The position numbers were made by a program, and so were the translations under genes. A DNA stretch of 64,000 nt, taken from Marinoscillum sp965229915 (lineage in GTDB: Bacteria; Bacteroidota; Bacteroidia; Cytophagales; Cyclobacteriaceae). The notes below the pieces were generated by a model. That model made no database searches and was not told the origin of the DNA. It was given only the letters and a program-made list of their open reading frames with translations. Where the stretch lies: assembly GCF_965229915.1 (NCBI RefSeq), contig NZ_CBDDJZ010000001.1, positions 1,674,001 to 1,738,000 of the forward strand, written 5' to 3'. Every line of letters begins with the position of its first letter. The stretch's first letter is position 1. Below, in pieces: positions 16,203-25,089 of this stretch.

Positions 16203-17881
16203 TATTTCAGCTTGCGGTATTTGATACGCTTAGGTCCGGTATCCCCAAGTCGTTTTTTGCGGTTCTCTTCGTATTCCGTGAAGTTCCCTTCAAACCAGTA
16301 GACTTGTGAATCACCCTCATACGCCAAAATGTGCGTACAAATCCGATCCAGGAACCATCTATCGTGGCTAATCACCACAGCACAGCCTCCAAAGTTTTCT
16401 AAAGCCTCTTCCAGGGCACGAAGTGTATTTACATCCAGGTCGTTGGTTGGCTCATCCAAAAGAATCAGGTTGGCTCCTTCTTTTAGCGTAATCGCCAGAT
16501 GAACCCTGTTGCGCTCACCACCTGAAAGTACTCCAACCTTCTTGGTCTGATCCGATCCTGAGAAGTTGAATTTGCTCACATAAGCCCGAGCGTTCATTTC
16601 CTTCTCGCCAAGCTTGATGTTTTCATTACCACCAGTAATCGCTTGAAATACAGAATCACCGGGTTTTAAGTCATCGTGCTCCTGGTCCACGTAGGCCATT
16701 TTCACTGTTGGACCCACCTCAAAGTTTCCAGCATCTGGCTTTTCCTTACCCGTGATTAGATTGAAAAGGGTCGTCTTACCAGCACCATTCGGACCAATCA
16801 CACCAACAATTCCACCCTGCGGCAAACTGAAAGAAAGATTTTCAAATAGCAGTTTATCTCCATATGCTTTGGAGACTTTCTCAGCTTCGATCACCTTCGC
16901 CCCGAGTCTAGGTCCCGGCGGAATGTACAGCTCCAATTGCTGTTCTTTGGCCTTACCTTCTTCTCCGACTAGTTTATCATAGGCAGATAGTCTTGCCTTA
17001 CTTTTGGCATGTCGGCCTTTTGGGGTCATTTTCACCCATTCTAGTTCGCGCTCAAGTGTCTTTTGACGTTTAGACTCTGTCTTTTCTTCTTGAGCAAGTC
17101 TCTTTTGTTTCTGATCCAGCCAGCTGGAGTAGTTCCCTTTCCACGGAATACCTTCACCACGATCTAGCTCCAGAATCCATCCAGCTACATTATCCAGGAA
17201 GTAACGGTCGTGAGTCACGGCTATCACCGTTCCTTTATACTGCTTGAGGTGTTGCTCCAGCCAAAGCACTGATTCGGCATCCAGGTGGTTGGTAGGCTCA
17301 TCCAGAAGTAACACATCAGGCTCCTGAAGCAAGAGACGGCAGAGTGCTACTCTTCTTTTCTCACCCCCTGAAAGATTCTTGATGACTGCATCTTCTGGAG
17401 GAGTTCTAAGTGCATCCATGGCTCTTTCCAGTTTACTATCCAGCTCCCAGGCACCTACCTGATCTAATTTATCCTGAACTTCTCCTTGTTTTTCAATGAG
17501 CTTATTCATCTTATCTGGATCTTCCAGAATTTCAGGTTCAGAGAATTTCAGATTGATTTCATCGTATTCCTTCAGTAGATCAGTGATTTCTGTAACTGCT
17601 TCGCTGATCACCTCCTTAACCGTTTTATCTTGATCCAACTCCGGCTCTTGCTCTAACAGTCCCACACTGTAACCGGGCGAAAAAACAACTTCCCCCTGGT
17701 ATTCCTGGTCAATTCCGGCGATTATCCTTAATAATGAAGACTTTCCTGAACCATTTAATCCCAACACTCCTATCTTCGCGCCGTAGAAGAATGAGAGATA
17801 GATGTTTTTAAGTACTTGTTTCTGTGGCGGGTAGATCTTGTTGACCCCTGCCATGGAAAAGATTATTTTTTCGTCAGACAT
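16202..17881 (-). CDS. ettA: ABC-F ATPase, energy-dependent translational throttle EttA
   Basis: A 559-residue protein with two ABC ATPase domains and no membrane segments, matching the length of EttA (555 in E. coli). Walker A motifs are GLNGSGKSS (residues 41-49) and GPNGAGKTT in the second half; signature motifs are LSGGEKRRVALCRLLL and LSGGERNRVHLAITL; Walker B motifs end in LLLDEPTNHLD and ILLDEPTNDLD. The linker between the domains holds the basic, coiled-coil PtIM region (KRLAQEEKTESKRQKTLERE). EttA binds the ribosomal E site and gates the first elongation step according to the ADP/ATP ratio. The stop is shared with the start of the zinc-ribbon gene. The assignment to EttA rather than Uup-like rests on length and overall sequence. 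Confidence 0.92.
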   Translation of the reverse strand: MSDEKIIFSMAGVNKIYPPQKQVLKNIYLSFFYGAKIGVLGLNGSGKSSLLRIIAGIDQEYQGEVVFSPGYSVGLLEQEPELDQDKTVKEVISEAVTEITDLLKEYDEINLKFSEPEILEDPDKMNKLIEKQGEVQDKLDQVGAWELDSKLERAMDALRTPPEDAVIKNLSGGEKRRVALCRLLLQEPDVLLLDEPTNHLDAESVLWLEQHLKQYKGTVIAVTHDRYFLDNVAGWILELDRGEGIPWKGNYSSWLDQKQKRLAQEEKTESKRQKTLERELEWVKMTPKGRHAKSKARLSAYDKLVGEEGKAKEQQLELYIPPGPRLGAKVIEAEKVSKAYGDKLLFENLSFSLPQGGIVGVIGPNGAGKTTLFNLITGKEKPDAGNFEVGPTVKMAYVDQEHDDLKPGDSVFQAITGGNENIKLGEKEMNARAYVSKFNFSGSDQTKKVGVLSGGERNRVHLAITLKEGANLILLDEPTNDLDVNTLRALEEALENFGGCAVVISHDRWFLDRICTHILAYEGDSQVYWFEGNFTEYEENRKKRLGDTGPKRIKYRKLK

Positions 17882-17961
17882 TTTTGGTTAATTTCAAAAT
17901 GGAAGTCGAAGTTAAGACATTTATCGCATCGATTGTGAGAATAAGCCTAATAGAATAAGCT

Positions 17962-19179
17962 GTGAGCGAAAAGGAAATACCTTTCGGAAAAATAAAAGAT
18001 GATAAGATCTTTCTCAACTCCTGGGGAGATAATCCAGAAAGACAAATTGGTGAAGTCCGTGACAATGAAGGATCTTCTATCACTTATTTTCAGGAGAAGT
18101 ACGATGAGCTGGTCAAGAAGATAGATGACCTGGAAGAGGAGATTAATACCTCCCAAAACAAAGGCTCATTCCTGATGAAACTGAAGCATCTCAAAACTCA
18201 GCTCACCAGCCATGATGGACTCGGGGATTATGAAGCGTTAGAAAAGCGGCTTTCTCAACAGGAATCACTTTTGGAAGACATCATCGAGAAGAACCGGGAG
18301 CGAAACTCTGAGATCAAAAAGAGCTTACTAGAAGAAATAAAGGCTGCCGCCGACAAGATCAACTGGAAGGAGGCCACCCAGGAGATTCATGACATCAAAG
18401 CTCGATGGATCAAGACGGGTAATCCCAAAGATGAGGATCATGAAGATCTGGAAGATGAATTTTGGGGAGTCATTCAAGCATTCTTTGAAAAGAAAAAGGA
18501 CTTCTACGAAGACAAAAAAAGACTGGGAGAACTTCGTAAGAAGGACTATGAAGAGATCATCGAGCGAACCAAAACGCTTGAAAACCTGCATGGTAAAGCC
18601 AAGTTTGAGAAAATAGCTGAGCTAAAGCAAGCATGGCGTGAGGTAGGCAACATTCCCAAAGAAGAATACACGGAGCTGCTGAAGGTTTTCAATCAAAAAC
18701 TCAAACCAAAACGACCAAGAGTCTCATCAGCACCTGATGTGGATATCAGCCAAATAACCCATCAGCTTTCTGCATTTTTTGAAGGGACTGAAACATACAA
18801 CTTTAAGAAACTGGATGAGATAAAAGGCAAACTAAAGGCATTCAGACCTCAGGACGCTGATGGCAAAAAGACCAAGAGCGATGCTTTCAACAAGGTACAG
18901 TTGCTAATGGAGCGTGATTTCATTGACAAGTTAGCCAACAAGCGATTCAAAAACTTCCGTGAACTGGACAAAGCTAAAAAGAGACAGATTCGCATGGGTA
19001 TTTTGGAGGAACTGATCAATAGAGACCAGACGGATCTGGATAAATATCAGGAGAATTCAGCCAACTTCTCCTCCTCAGGCGCAGGTGGACTTGGATTCAT
19101 TGAAAAAAAGCTCGCTCAGCAAGAGACAAAAATCAAAACGAAAAAACAGTTACTGGAACTCATCAAGGCAGAAAAGTGA
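17962..19179 (+). CDS. DUF349 domain protein
   Basis: A 405-residue, highly charged, mainly helical protein with DUF349 repeats. The repeated pattern (NWKEATQEIHDIKARWIKTG then a second copy FEKIAELKQAWREVGNIPKE) is the DUF349 signature 'W..a...i..l...Wk..g'. Strong coiled-coil stretches occur at residues 35-110, and the C-terminal ~60 residues contain LAQQETKIKTKKQLLELIKA. The start is GTG: an in-frame TAA lies only 6 bases upstream (TAA GCT GTG), so no longer frame is possible. Function is unknown; the family is found in bacterial proteins thought to act in the cytoplasm. It is divergent from ettA. Confidence 0.82.
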   Translation: MSEKEIPFGKIKDDKIFLNSWGDNPERQIGEVRDNEGSSITYFQEKYDELVKKIDDLEEEINTSQNKGSFLMKLKHLKTQLTSHDGLGDYEALEKRLSQQESLLEDIIEKNRERNSEIKKSLLEEIKAAADKINWKEATQEIHDIKARWIKTGNPKDEDHEDLEDEFWGVIQAFFEKKKDFYEDKKRLGELRKKDYEEIIERTKTLENLHGKAKFEKIAELKQAWREVGNIPKEEYTELLKVFNQKLKPKRPRVSSAPDVDISQITHQLSAFFEGTETYNFKKLDEIKGKLKAFRPQDADGKKTKSDAFNKVQLLMERDFIDKLANKRFKNFRELDKAKKRQIRMGILEELINRDQTDLDKYQENSANFSSSGAGGLGFIEKKLAQQETKIKTKKQLLELIKAEK

Positions 19180-19260
19180 TTTTTTTCGCTAAAAATGAAA
19201 CAAAAAAATTGCGTTTTACATTAAAGTGTAATATCTACAGGGCGGAGAGCAAAATAAAAG

Positions 19261-19290
19261 TTTGATTTCTCGCTAGAAAAACTATTTTTG
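19261..19290 (+). promoter_or_regulatory. Bacteroidota-type promoter of the DUF2795 gene
   Basis: TTTG at 19261-19264, an 18-base spacer and TATTTTTG at 19283-19290 give a near-perfect Bacteroidota sigma-A promoter. Transcription would start near 19297, about 20 bases before the ATG at 19318. An inverted repeat TTACA-N6-TGTAA sits just upstream (19216-19231) and might be an operator. Confidence 0.75.
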
Positions 19291-19317
19291 CACGAAATTT
19301 TTAAAAGGCAGAAGAAT

Positions 19318-19539
19318 ATGTATTGGACATTAGAATTGGCTTCTTATTTAGAAGACGCACCATGGCCAGCCACCAAAGATGAGTTAATTGATTACTCGAT
19401 CCGTTCTGGAGCACCGCTAGAGGTGGTAGAAAATCTTCAGGAACTAGAAGATGACGGGCAGCCTTATGAAAACATCGAAGAAATCTGGCCGGATTATCCA
19501 ACAAAGGAAGATTTCTTTTTCAACGAGGACGAATACTAA
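19318..19539 (+). CDS. DUF2795 family protein
   Basis: A 73-residue acidic protein beginning MYWTLELASYLEDAPWPATK, followed by ELIDYSIRSGAPLEVVENLQ, the DUF2795 pattern of two helices around a PaTkdELidyA core. The C-terminus is very acidic with several aromatic residues and ends in FFFNEDEY. A TTG at 19288 would extend the frame by 10 residues, but that triplet lies inside the promoter -7 box, so ATG 19318 is the start. The function is unknown; proteins of this kind are conserved and constitutively expressed in Bacteroidota. The gene stands alone with its own promoter and terminator. Confidence 0.85.
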   Translation: MYWTLELASYLEDAPWPATKDELIDYSIRSGAPLEVVENLQELEDDGQPYENIEEIWPDYPTKEDFFFNEDEY

Positions 19540-19562
19540 TTCAACCTCTAAATAACTGAACT

Positions 19563-19590
19563 ACCCCTGATCACTGTATCGGGGTTTTTT
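19563..19590. terminator. Terminator between DUF2795 gene and ispD
   Basis: CCCCTGAT and ATCGGGG form a G+C-rich stem with one bulged base and a short loop, followed by TTTTTT on the plus strand. It ends the DUF2795 transcript and overlaps the ispD stop region on the other strand. Confidence 0.75.
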
Positions 19591-20260
19591 ATTTTCCCTG
19601 CATGCGGAGCAGAGCTTCAGCTAGCACCAAATCTTCTGGAGTGGTGATTTTGATATTGGAATAGTCACCAGTTACCACTTCGATCGGAAGACCGTACGCT
19701 TCCAGTACGGAGGCATCATCTGTAAACAAGCTAGACTCCTGTTGTTCAAAAGCCTTGCGGATCAAATCTGTTTGAAAAGTCTGGGGGGTCTGCACTGCCA
19801 TGTACAATGACCTGTCACGAGCTTGAGTTTGTTCTCCCACCCTTTCACGAATGGAGTCTTTGAGGGGCACCATAGCAATTCCTGACCCGGTAGCTTTAGC
19901 CTGACCAAAAGAAGCTGCAATGACAGAAGTACTGATGATCGGGCGTACAGCATCATGAATAGCCACCAGATTTCCAGACACATGTGACAACCCTGATTTC
20001 ACACTTTGGAAACGGGATTTACCACCTGCTGCGGTGATGATATCGACCTCAGATAAAAAATCATTTTGGATGGTCCTCCAGGTAGGCATGTGCATTTCTG
20101 GCAGGACCAGTATCAGTTGGATGGATGGGTTATAAGCAAGAAAAGCCTCAATGGTGTGCACCACTATAGGCTTTCCTAATATCTCCATAAACTGCTTCGG
20201 GAGTATCTGCTTCATTCTAGAGCCACTCCCACCAGCTACAATGATGACACTTTCATGCAT
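19589..20260 (-). CDS. ispD: 2-C-methyl-D-erythritol 4-phosphate cytidylyltransferase
   Basis: A 223-residue nucleotidyltransferase that transfers CMP from CTP to MEP in the non-mevalonate isoprenoid pathway. The N-terminal CTP-binding loop is IVAGGSGSRMKQILPKQF (about residues 7-24) with the conserved Gly-Ser-Gly-Ser-Arg-Met and Lys22. Other IspD signatures are AAGGKSRFQSVKSGL, VAIHDAVRPII (His-Asp-Ala-Val-Arg-Pro), AVQTPQTFQTDLIRKAF, FTDDASVLEAYG and GDYSNIKITTPEDL. Full length and all main residues are kept. Its ATG shares a base with the queA stop (TAATG), so queA and ispD form a two-gene operon. Confidence 0.95.
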   Translation of the reverse strand: MHESVIIVAGGSGSRMKQILPKQFMEILGKPIVVHTIEAFLAYNPSIQLILVLPEMHMPTWRTIQNDFLSEVDIITAAGGKSRFQSVKSGLSHVSGNLVAIHDAVRPIISTSVIAASFGQAKATGSGIAMVPLKDSIRERVGEQTQARDRSLYMAVQTPQTFQTDLIRKAFEQQESSLFTDDASVLEAYGLPIEVVTGDYSNIKITTPEDLVLAEALLRMQGK

Positions 20261-21306
20261 TAGATAATGAGCATTGCATCACCATAAGTAAAGAATCTAT
20301 ACTTTTCCTTAATGGCTGTTTGGTAAGCTTCCATCATCAAATCATAACCTCCAAAAGCAGCGGCCATCATCAGTAAGGTAGATTCTGGCAAGTGGAAGTT
20401 GGTCACCAACGCATTGCATATTTTGAACTCGTACTGTGGAAAGATAAACTTATCCGTCCAGCCTTCATTTGCTTTTAAGCGACCACCAGCAGATACCGAA
20501 GACTCAAGCGTTCGCATCACGGTGGTTCCCACTGAAATAACTCTTTTCTTTTCATCCAGCGCCTGGTTCACTCGATCTGCAGTAGGCTCTGGCACAAAAT
20601 AGTTTTCAGAGTCCATTTTATGTTTGGTAAGATCCTCCACGTCTACCGGACGAAAAGTACCAAGACCAACATGAAGGGTAATCGGATCAATATCCACTCC
20701 TTTGATCTCCAATCGCTTCATTACTTGCTGAGTAAAATGAAGACCAGCTGTTGGTGCAGCTACAGCTCCCACATTCTTTGCATAGATGGTCTGGAACCGA
20801 TCTCTATCTTCTGGCTCTGCCGCTCTCTTGATGTTTTTGGGAAGTGGAGTCTCTCCAAGTCGATCGATCATTTTATAGAAATCTTCTTCGTCTCCATCAA
20901 ATAAGAATCGGATAGTTCTTCCTCGCGATGTTGTATTATCGATTACCTCAGCGACTAACTCACCTTCACCGAAATATAGCTTGTTACCAACACGGATTTT
21001 TCGTGCCGGATCTACCAACACATCCCAGAGTTTCATTTCCTTATTGAGTTCTCTCAAAAGAAAAACCTCAATTTTGGCACCTGTTTTCTCCTTATTACCG
21101 TATAACCTCGCAGGGAAAACTTTGGTATCATTGATAACCATCACATCCCCTTCGTCAAAATAATCTACAATGTCTTTAAATACTTTATGCTCAATTTCAC
21201 CTGTATCTTTGTGGATAACCATTAACCGAGACTCGTCTCGATTTTCTGCAGGGTGAAGAGCAATATGACTAGATGGTAGATCAAATTTGAACGCTGATAA
21301 TTTCAT
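20260..21306 (-). CDS. queA: S-adenosylmethionine:tRNA ribosyltransferase-isomerase
   Basis: A 348-residue QueA protein. It moves the ribosyl group of SAM onto preQ1 at tRNA position 34 to make epoxyqueuosine. Family motifs: FDLPSSHIALHPAENRDESR (N-terminal LP..liA..P...RD.sRL), VMVINDTKVFPARLYGNKE, KIEVFLLREL, VDPARKIRVGNKL, GAVAAPTAGLHFTQQVM (AAPTAGLHFt), LHVGLGTFRPV and ALVTNFHLPESTLLMMAAAF near the C-terminus. Length is normal. It is the promoter-proximal gene of the queA-ispD pair. A 127-base gap separates it from the divergent permease. Confidence 0.95.
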   Translation of the reverse strand: MKLSAFKFDLPSSHIALHPAENRDESRLMVIHKDTGEIEHKVFKDIVDYFDEGDVMVINDTKVFPARLYGNKEKTGAKIEVFLLRELNKEMKLWDVLVDPARKIRVGNKLYFGEGELVAEVIDNTTSRGRTIRFLFDGDEEDFYKMIDRLGETPLPKNIKRAAEPEDRDRFQTIYAKNVGAVAAPTAGLHFTQQVMKRLEIKGVDIDPITLHVGLGTFRPVDVEDLTKHKMDSENYFVPEPTADRVNQALDEKKRVISVGTTVMRTLESSVSAGGRLKANEGWTDKFIFPQYEFKICNALVTNFHLPESTLLMMAAAFGGYDLMMEAYQTAIKEKYRFFTYGDAMLII

Positions 21307-21433
21307 ATCGTAATGCTTGGATTAACCAATGGTTGTGACTTAAACAAGTCGGCAAAATTAGCAAATACTTTTGTTTTTATCGCATAAAAACCATATTTAC
21401 CTTGCAGACACAAAAACCTAACTCAAAAGCGAA

Positions 21434-22687
21434 GTGCTAGTTATAAGATTAATCATAGAAAGTTTTCGATTCGCCTGGAATGCCCTGAGAATGAACCTGT
21501 TGCGCACCACGCTTTCTCTTCTTGGTGTGACCATCGGGATATTTGCCATCATCGCTGTGTTTACATTGGTGGACTCTCTGGAGAAAAGCATTAAAGACAG
21601 TCTGAATTTTCTAGGCACCAACAATATCAATGTCCAAAAGTGGCCCTATGGGTTTGGCGGAGGCCCTTATCCCTGGTGGAAATACCTGCAGCGTCCCTAT
21701 CCTACCTATGAAGAATATGAGTTTCTGGCAGAGAATGTGAAACATGCACAGGGCATCACCATACTGGCGAGTCGTGGTGGTATCATTGCCAAGCATGAAA
21801 GCTCGAGTTCAGTAGATTTGGCTTTGGTAGGCACCGTATATGAGCATAAAGATGTGTACGAAATTCCCATTACGCAGGGTAGGTATTTTACTCCGCAAGA
21901 AGCTGACGCTGGGCGCAATGTAGTGGTCATCGGGCACCGTCCTGCACAGGAGCTCTTCCCGGGTGGTAACGCTTTGGGCAAAGAGATAAAAATCAAAGGA
22001 CTGAAATACTATGTCATCGGGATTATTAAAGAAGAAGGAGACAGCTTCCTGGGAGCACCAAGTAACGATGACAATATTTACATGCCTTTCAAGTCATTCA
22101 TCAAGATTTTTTATAGCGGAGCACGCGGTGGAGTAGAGCCAAACATCACCGTCAAAGGACTTGATTCAGACATTGGATTGGTGGAACTGGAAGCGGAGTT
22201 GCGTGGACTTATGCGCAAAAAGCGCTCACTAAAACCGAAAGAGGAAGACAACTTTGCGCTGAACCGTCCAGAAGCCATTGCCAATTTTATTGGGTCTACT
22301 TTTGATGTCATTGGACTCGCCGGATGGTTCATCGGTGGCTTTTCGATATTGGTTGGTGGGTTTGGAATCGCCAATATCATGTTTGTATCTGTGCGTGAAC
22401 GAACCAATATTATCGGTATTCAAAAATCACTCGGAGCAAAAAATTATTTCATCCTGTTTCAGTTCCTATTTGAGTCCGTCTTTTTGAGTGTACTAGGTGG
22501 CGGCTTTGGTATCTTCCTGGTTTGGCTACTCTCTTTGATCAGCTTGGGCTCATTAGATCTGGTACTAACATTTTCCAATGTTGCTCTTGGACTTGGTGTC
22601 TCAGCAGCGATAGGGATGGCTTCAGGAATTATCCCAGCGGCTATGGCTGCCAGATTGGATCCGGTTATCGCTATCCGCACTCAATAA
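21434..22687 (+). CDS. MacB/FtsX-type ABC transporter permease
   Basis: A 417-residue inner-membrane permease with one N-terminal helix (NLLRTTLSLLGVTIGIFAII), a large periplasmic MacB_PCD domain (residues ~45-275), and three C-terminal helices of the FtsX domain with the family signature SVRERTNIIGIQKSLGAKN. It ends in GIIPAAMAARLDPVIAIRTQ, typical of MacB/LolCE permeases. It is a standard short version (one FtsX domain), unlike the four long permeases later in the window. The start is GTG at 21434: an in-frame TAA at 21419-21421 rules out extension. No ATPase gene is next to it, so its partner is encoded elsewhere. Likely substrates are lipoproteins, peptides or antibiotics. Confidence 0.85.
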   Translation: MLVIRLIIESFRFAWNALRMNLLRTTLSLLGVTIGIFAIIAVFTLVDSLEKSIKDSLNFLGTNNINVQKWPYGFGGGPYPWWKYLQRPYPTYEEYEFLAENVKHAQGITILASRGGIIAKHESSSSVDLALVGTVYEHKDVYEIPITQGRYFTPQEADAGRNVVVIGHRPAQELFPGGNALGKEIKIKGLKYYVIGIIKEEGDSFLGAPSNDDNIYMPFKSFIKIFYSGARGGVEPNITVKGLDSDIGLVELEAELRGLMRKKRSLKPKEEDNFALNRPEAIANFIGSTFDVIGLAGWFIGGFSILVGGFGIANIMFVSVRERTNIIGIQKSLGAKNYFILFQFLFESVFLSVLGGGFGIFLVWLLSLISLGSLDLVLTFSNVALGLGVSAAIGMASGIIPAAMAARLDPVIAIRTQ

Positions 22688-22706
22688 ACCAAAAATAGGA
22701 GACACG

Positions 22707-22741
22707 AAAAAGGCCCGCTTGCAATGCAAGCGGGCCTTTTT
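22707..22741. terminator. Bidirectional terminator between permease and recA
   Basis: A perfect stem AAAAAGGCCCGCTTGC with its complement around a 3-base loop, with A-runs on one side and T-runs on the other. It can end transcription from both the permease and recA, which converge here. Confidence 0.93.
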
Positions 22742-22763
22742 CTTTAACTATGTCGCAAAGTTA

Positions 22764-23789
22764 TTATTCCGCAGTTTCCACCTCTTCTTCAGCAACACCA
22801 GCTATTTTGGCTTTGATTTTTGCTTCGAGTTCTTCCATTAGTTCAGGATTGTCCTCTACCAACTGCTTCACCGCATCCCGGCCTTGACCGAGCTTGTTAT
22901 CATTGTAAGAGAACCACGATCCAGACTTCTTGATCACATCCAGCTCTACCCCGATATCAATGATCTCACCTGATTTACTAATGCCACGACCGTACATGAT
23001 GTCAAACTCCACCACTTTGAATGGAGGAGCCACTTTGTTCTTCACCACCTTCACACGAGTTCGGTTACCTAGCACATTGTCGGCACTTTCTTTGATCTGC
23101 CCTATTCTTCGGATGTCCAATCGCACAGAAGCATAGAATTTCAGCGCATTACCACCGGTGGTAGTCTCCGGGTTTCCAAACATGACACCTATCTTCTCAC
23201 GAAGCTGGTTGATGAAAATACAGGCACAACCGGTCTTGTTGATAGCACCAGTCAGTTTACGAAGTGCCTGGGACATCAAACGAGCCTGGAGACCCATTTT
23301 GCTATCTCCCATTTCTCCCTCTAACTCCCCACGAGGCACCAATGCAGCAACCGAGTCAATCACCACAATGTCCAACGCTCCTGAACGGATCAAGTGCTCA
23401 GCAATTTCCAATGCTTGCTCACCATTATCCGGCTGGGAGATTAGTAAGTTTTCTGTATCAATACCAAGTTTCTCTGCGTAACTCTTGTCAAAAGCATGCT
23501 CCGCATCAATGATGGCCGCAAGTCCGCCAGCTTTTTGCGCCTCTGCGATACAATGCATGGCCAGGGTCGTCTTACCGGATGATTCAGGGCCGTATACCTC
23601 TATGATCCTTCCTCTTGGAATTCCCCCAACACCCAGGGCCATATCCAGACCCAACGAGCCAGTAGAAATCGTCGGAACATCCAAAACTTTGTTGTCCGAA
23701 AGCTTCATGATGGTACCTTTACCGTAGGTTTTTTCCAGCTTGTCAATAGTTATCTGGAGTGCCTTGAGTTTTTCGCTATTATCAGCCAT
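22764..23789 (-). CDS. recA: RecA recombinase
   Basis: A 341-residue RecA. It forms filaments on single-stranded DNA, catalyses strand exchange and promotes LexA-type repressor self-cleavage. Walker A is GPESSGKTT (residues 67-75), Walker B is LDIVVIDSVAALVP, and the family signature ALRKLTGAINKTGCACIFIN and FYASVRLDIRRIG are present. The C-terminal tail is acidic (EEEVETAE), as usual. I start at the ATG at 23789 (MADNSEKLKAL): a further ATG in frame at 23837 would add 16 residues not seen in RecA and would lie upstream of the promoter box. It is a single-gene unit. Confidence 0.97.
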   Translation of the reverse strand: MADNSEKLKALQITIDKLEKTYGKGTIMKLSDNKVLDVPTISTGSLGLDMALGVGGIPRGRIIEVYGPESSGKTTLAMHCIAEAQKAGGLAAIIDAEHAFDKSYAEKLGIDTENLLISQPDNGEQALEIAEHLIRSGALDIVVIDSVAALVPRGELEGEMGDSKMGLQARLMSQALRKLTGAINKTGCACIFINQLREKIGVMFGNPETTTGGNALKFYASVRLDIRRIGQIKESADNVLGNRTRVKVVKNKVAPPFKVVEFDIMYGRGISKSGEIIDIGVELDVIKKSGSWFSYNDNKLGQGRDAVKQLVEDNPELMEELEAKIKAKIAGVAEEEVETAE

Positions 23790-23834
23790 ACTTGATGTGT
23801 ATTGTCGTGTGAATTCTGATTTAATGTCAATTAA

Positions 23835-23842
23835 CAAAGTTA
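23835..23842 (-). promoter_or_regulatory. recA: recA promoter -7 box
   Basis: On the minus strand TAACTTTG matches the Bacteroidota TAnnTTTG -7 box exactly and would start transcription ~40 bases before the recA ATG. No good -33 TTTG is seen at the usual distance. No clear LexA operator was recognised. Confidence 0.5.
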
Positions 23843-23892
23843 TCTTGATTAATACAATATAACCTTAGATAGCTAATTATATTAGCAAATAT

Positions 23893-24918
23893 ATGTTGAA
23901 AAAAATTATTTTAGGGCTTTTGCTCATTTTAATAGCAATATGCCTTTGGAACTGGCGATGGGTCCAATATGGATATTATCAGGCCAAGGGGCAGTTAAGA
24001 GTCATCCTGGAAGCACGCCCCATCGAAGAATTCCTTCTGGACCCGAATTACCCCGATTCGCTTAAACAAAAACTTCAGCTGACCAAAGTGGTTCGTCGGT
24101 ACGCTATAGACAGCCTGGGACTTCTACAATCCGATAACTATACCAAATTATTCGACCAGGGTGGCAAAACACTACTATGGAATGTGTCTGCTTCCGAACC
24201 GTATGAGCTCAAAGCATATCGTTGGGATTATCCCTTTTTAGGAAGCATGCCCTACAAAGGGTTTTTTGACCTTGAGAAAGCCAAAGTGGAAGCCAGAAAA
24301 CTGCAAGATGAAGGCTACGATGTGCGCATCCGAACTGTCGGTGGCTGGTCCACATTGGGAATCTTGGAAGACCCACTGCTATCCAACATGCTGGAGCGAA
24401 ATGATGGTGCTCTGGCAGAAGTTATCATTCATGAACTGACACATGCGACACTCTTTATAAAAAACGAAATTGAATTCAATGAAAATCTGGCCTCTTTTAT
24501 AGGTGAAAAGGGAGCAGAGATGTTTTTAATCTCTCACTTTGGAGACAGTTCGGACCAACACCTTGAATACATCCAATCAGAAGCAGACTCCAAACTACTC
24601 ACCCAACTGATACTCGAAGGTGCAAAAAGGCTGGACAGCCTGTATCAGACCTTCCAAGTGCAGGAGTATCTATCTAGTGCAGTCAAGGACTCCCTCAAGG
24701 TGAATACTATTGCTGCAATTACCCGTTCATTGGATTCAGCCAATTTCTATAATGATCGGTATCATCAGATTTTCGAAACAACCCAACCCAACAATGCCTA
24801 CTTCATGGCTTTTCGCAGGTACCACGACCAGGAAGACACCATCATGAGCATTTACAACTCCCATAATGGGAATTTCAAAGCTATGATCAACGATTTAAAA
24901 AGCAAGTATGGGAAGTGA
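23893..24918 (+). CDS. Putative zinc aminopeptidase (Aminopep family)
   Basis: A 341-residue protein with an N-terminal signal-anchor (residues ~4-20) and a zinc peptidase motif HELTH (residues 180-184) followed after 12 residues by ENLASFIG with Glu197 as likely third ligand. This matches the 'Putative aminopeptidase' family (PF10023), whose members have HELxH and NExxAxFvG. The preceding EVIIHELTHATLFIKN stretch is typical. It is probably active in the periplasm, attached to the inner membrane. It is divergent from recA, and no operon partner is evident downstream, where a two-component system with its own promoter begins. Confidence 0.8.
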   Translation: MLKKIILGLLLILIAICLWNWRWVQYGYYQAKGQLRVILEARPIEEFLLDPNYPDSLKQKLQLTKVVRRYAIDSLGLLQSDNYTKLFDQGGKTLLWNVSASEPYELKAYRWDYPFLGSMPYKGFFDLEKAKVEARKLQDEGYDVRIRTVGGWSTLGILEDPLLSNMLERNDGALAEVIIHELTHATLFIKNEIEFNENLASFIGEKGAEMFLISHFGDSSDQHLEYIQSEADSKLLTQLILEGAKRLDSLYQTFQVQEYLSSAVKDSLKVNTIAAITRSLDSANFYNDRYHQIFETTQPNNAYFMAFRRYHDQEDTIMSIYNSHNGNFKAMINDLKSKYGK

Positions 24919-24942
24919 CCATTAGTTAACAAATTGTTACCT

Positions 24943-24975
24943 TTTGTACAGAAAATTGATTTCTCTTTAATTTTG
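24943..24975 (+). promoter_or_regulatory. Promoter of the two-component/rluA operon
   Basis: TTTG at 24943-24946, 21-base spacer, TAATTTTG at 24968-24975. It predicts a ~108-base 5' leader before the response regulator ATG. GTTAAC and GTTACC 11 bases apart (24925-24941) just upstream resemble the direct repeats used by OmpR/PhoB-type regulators, so autoregulation is possible. Confidence 0.6.
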
Positions 24976-25089
24976 AATAATATCGAATGTCTTTGGTTGA
25001 TTTGAGACCTCATGTGGTCAACTGGCCTGGACGAATTAATTTTTAATAAATAATTGGTTAACCAAATATTATCCAAACCATAAAAGCAC

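Noticed and set aside
19288..19317. TTG start giving a longer DUF2795 protein
   Set aside because: The TTG is part of the promoter's TATTTTTG box, so it cannot be in the message; ATG 19318 fits the family.
23790..23837. 16-residue N-terminal extension of RecA
   Set aside because: It is not seen in RecA proteins and would begin close to or before the predicted transcript start.
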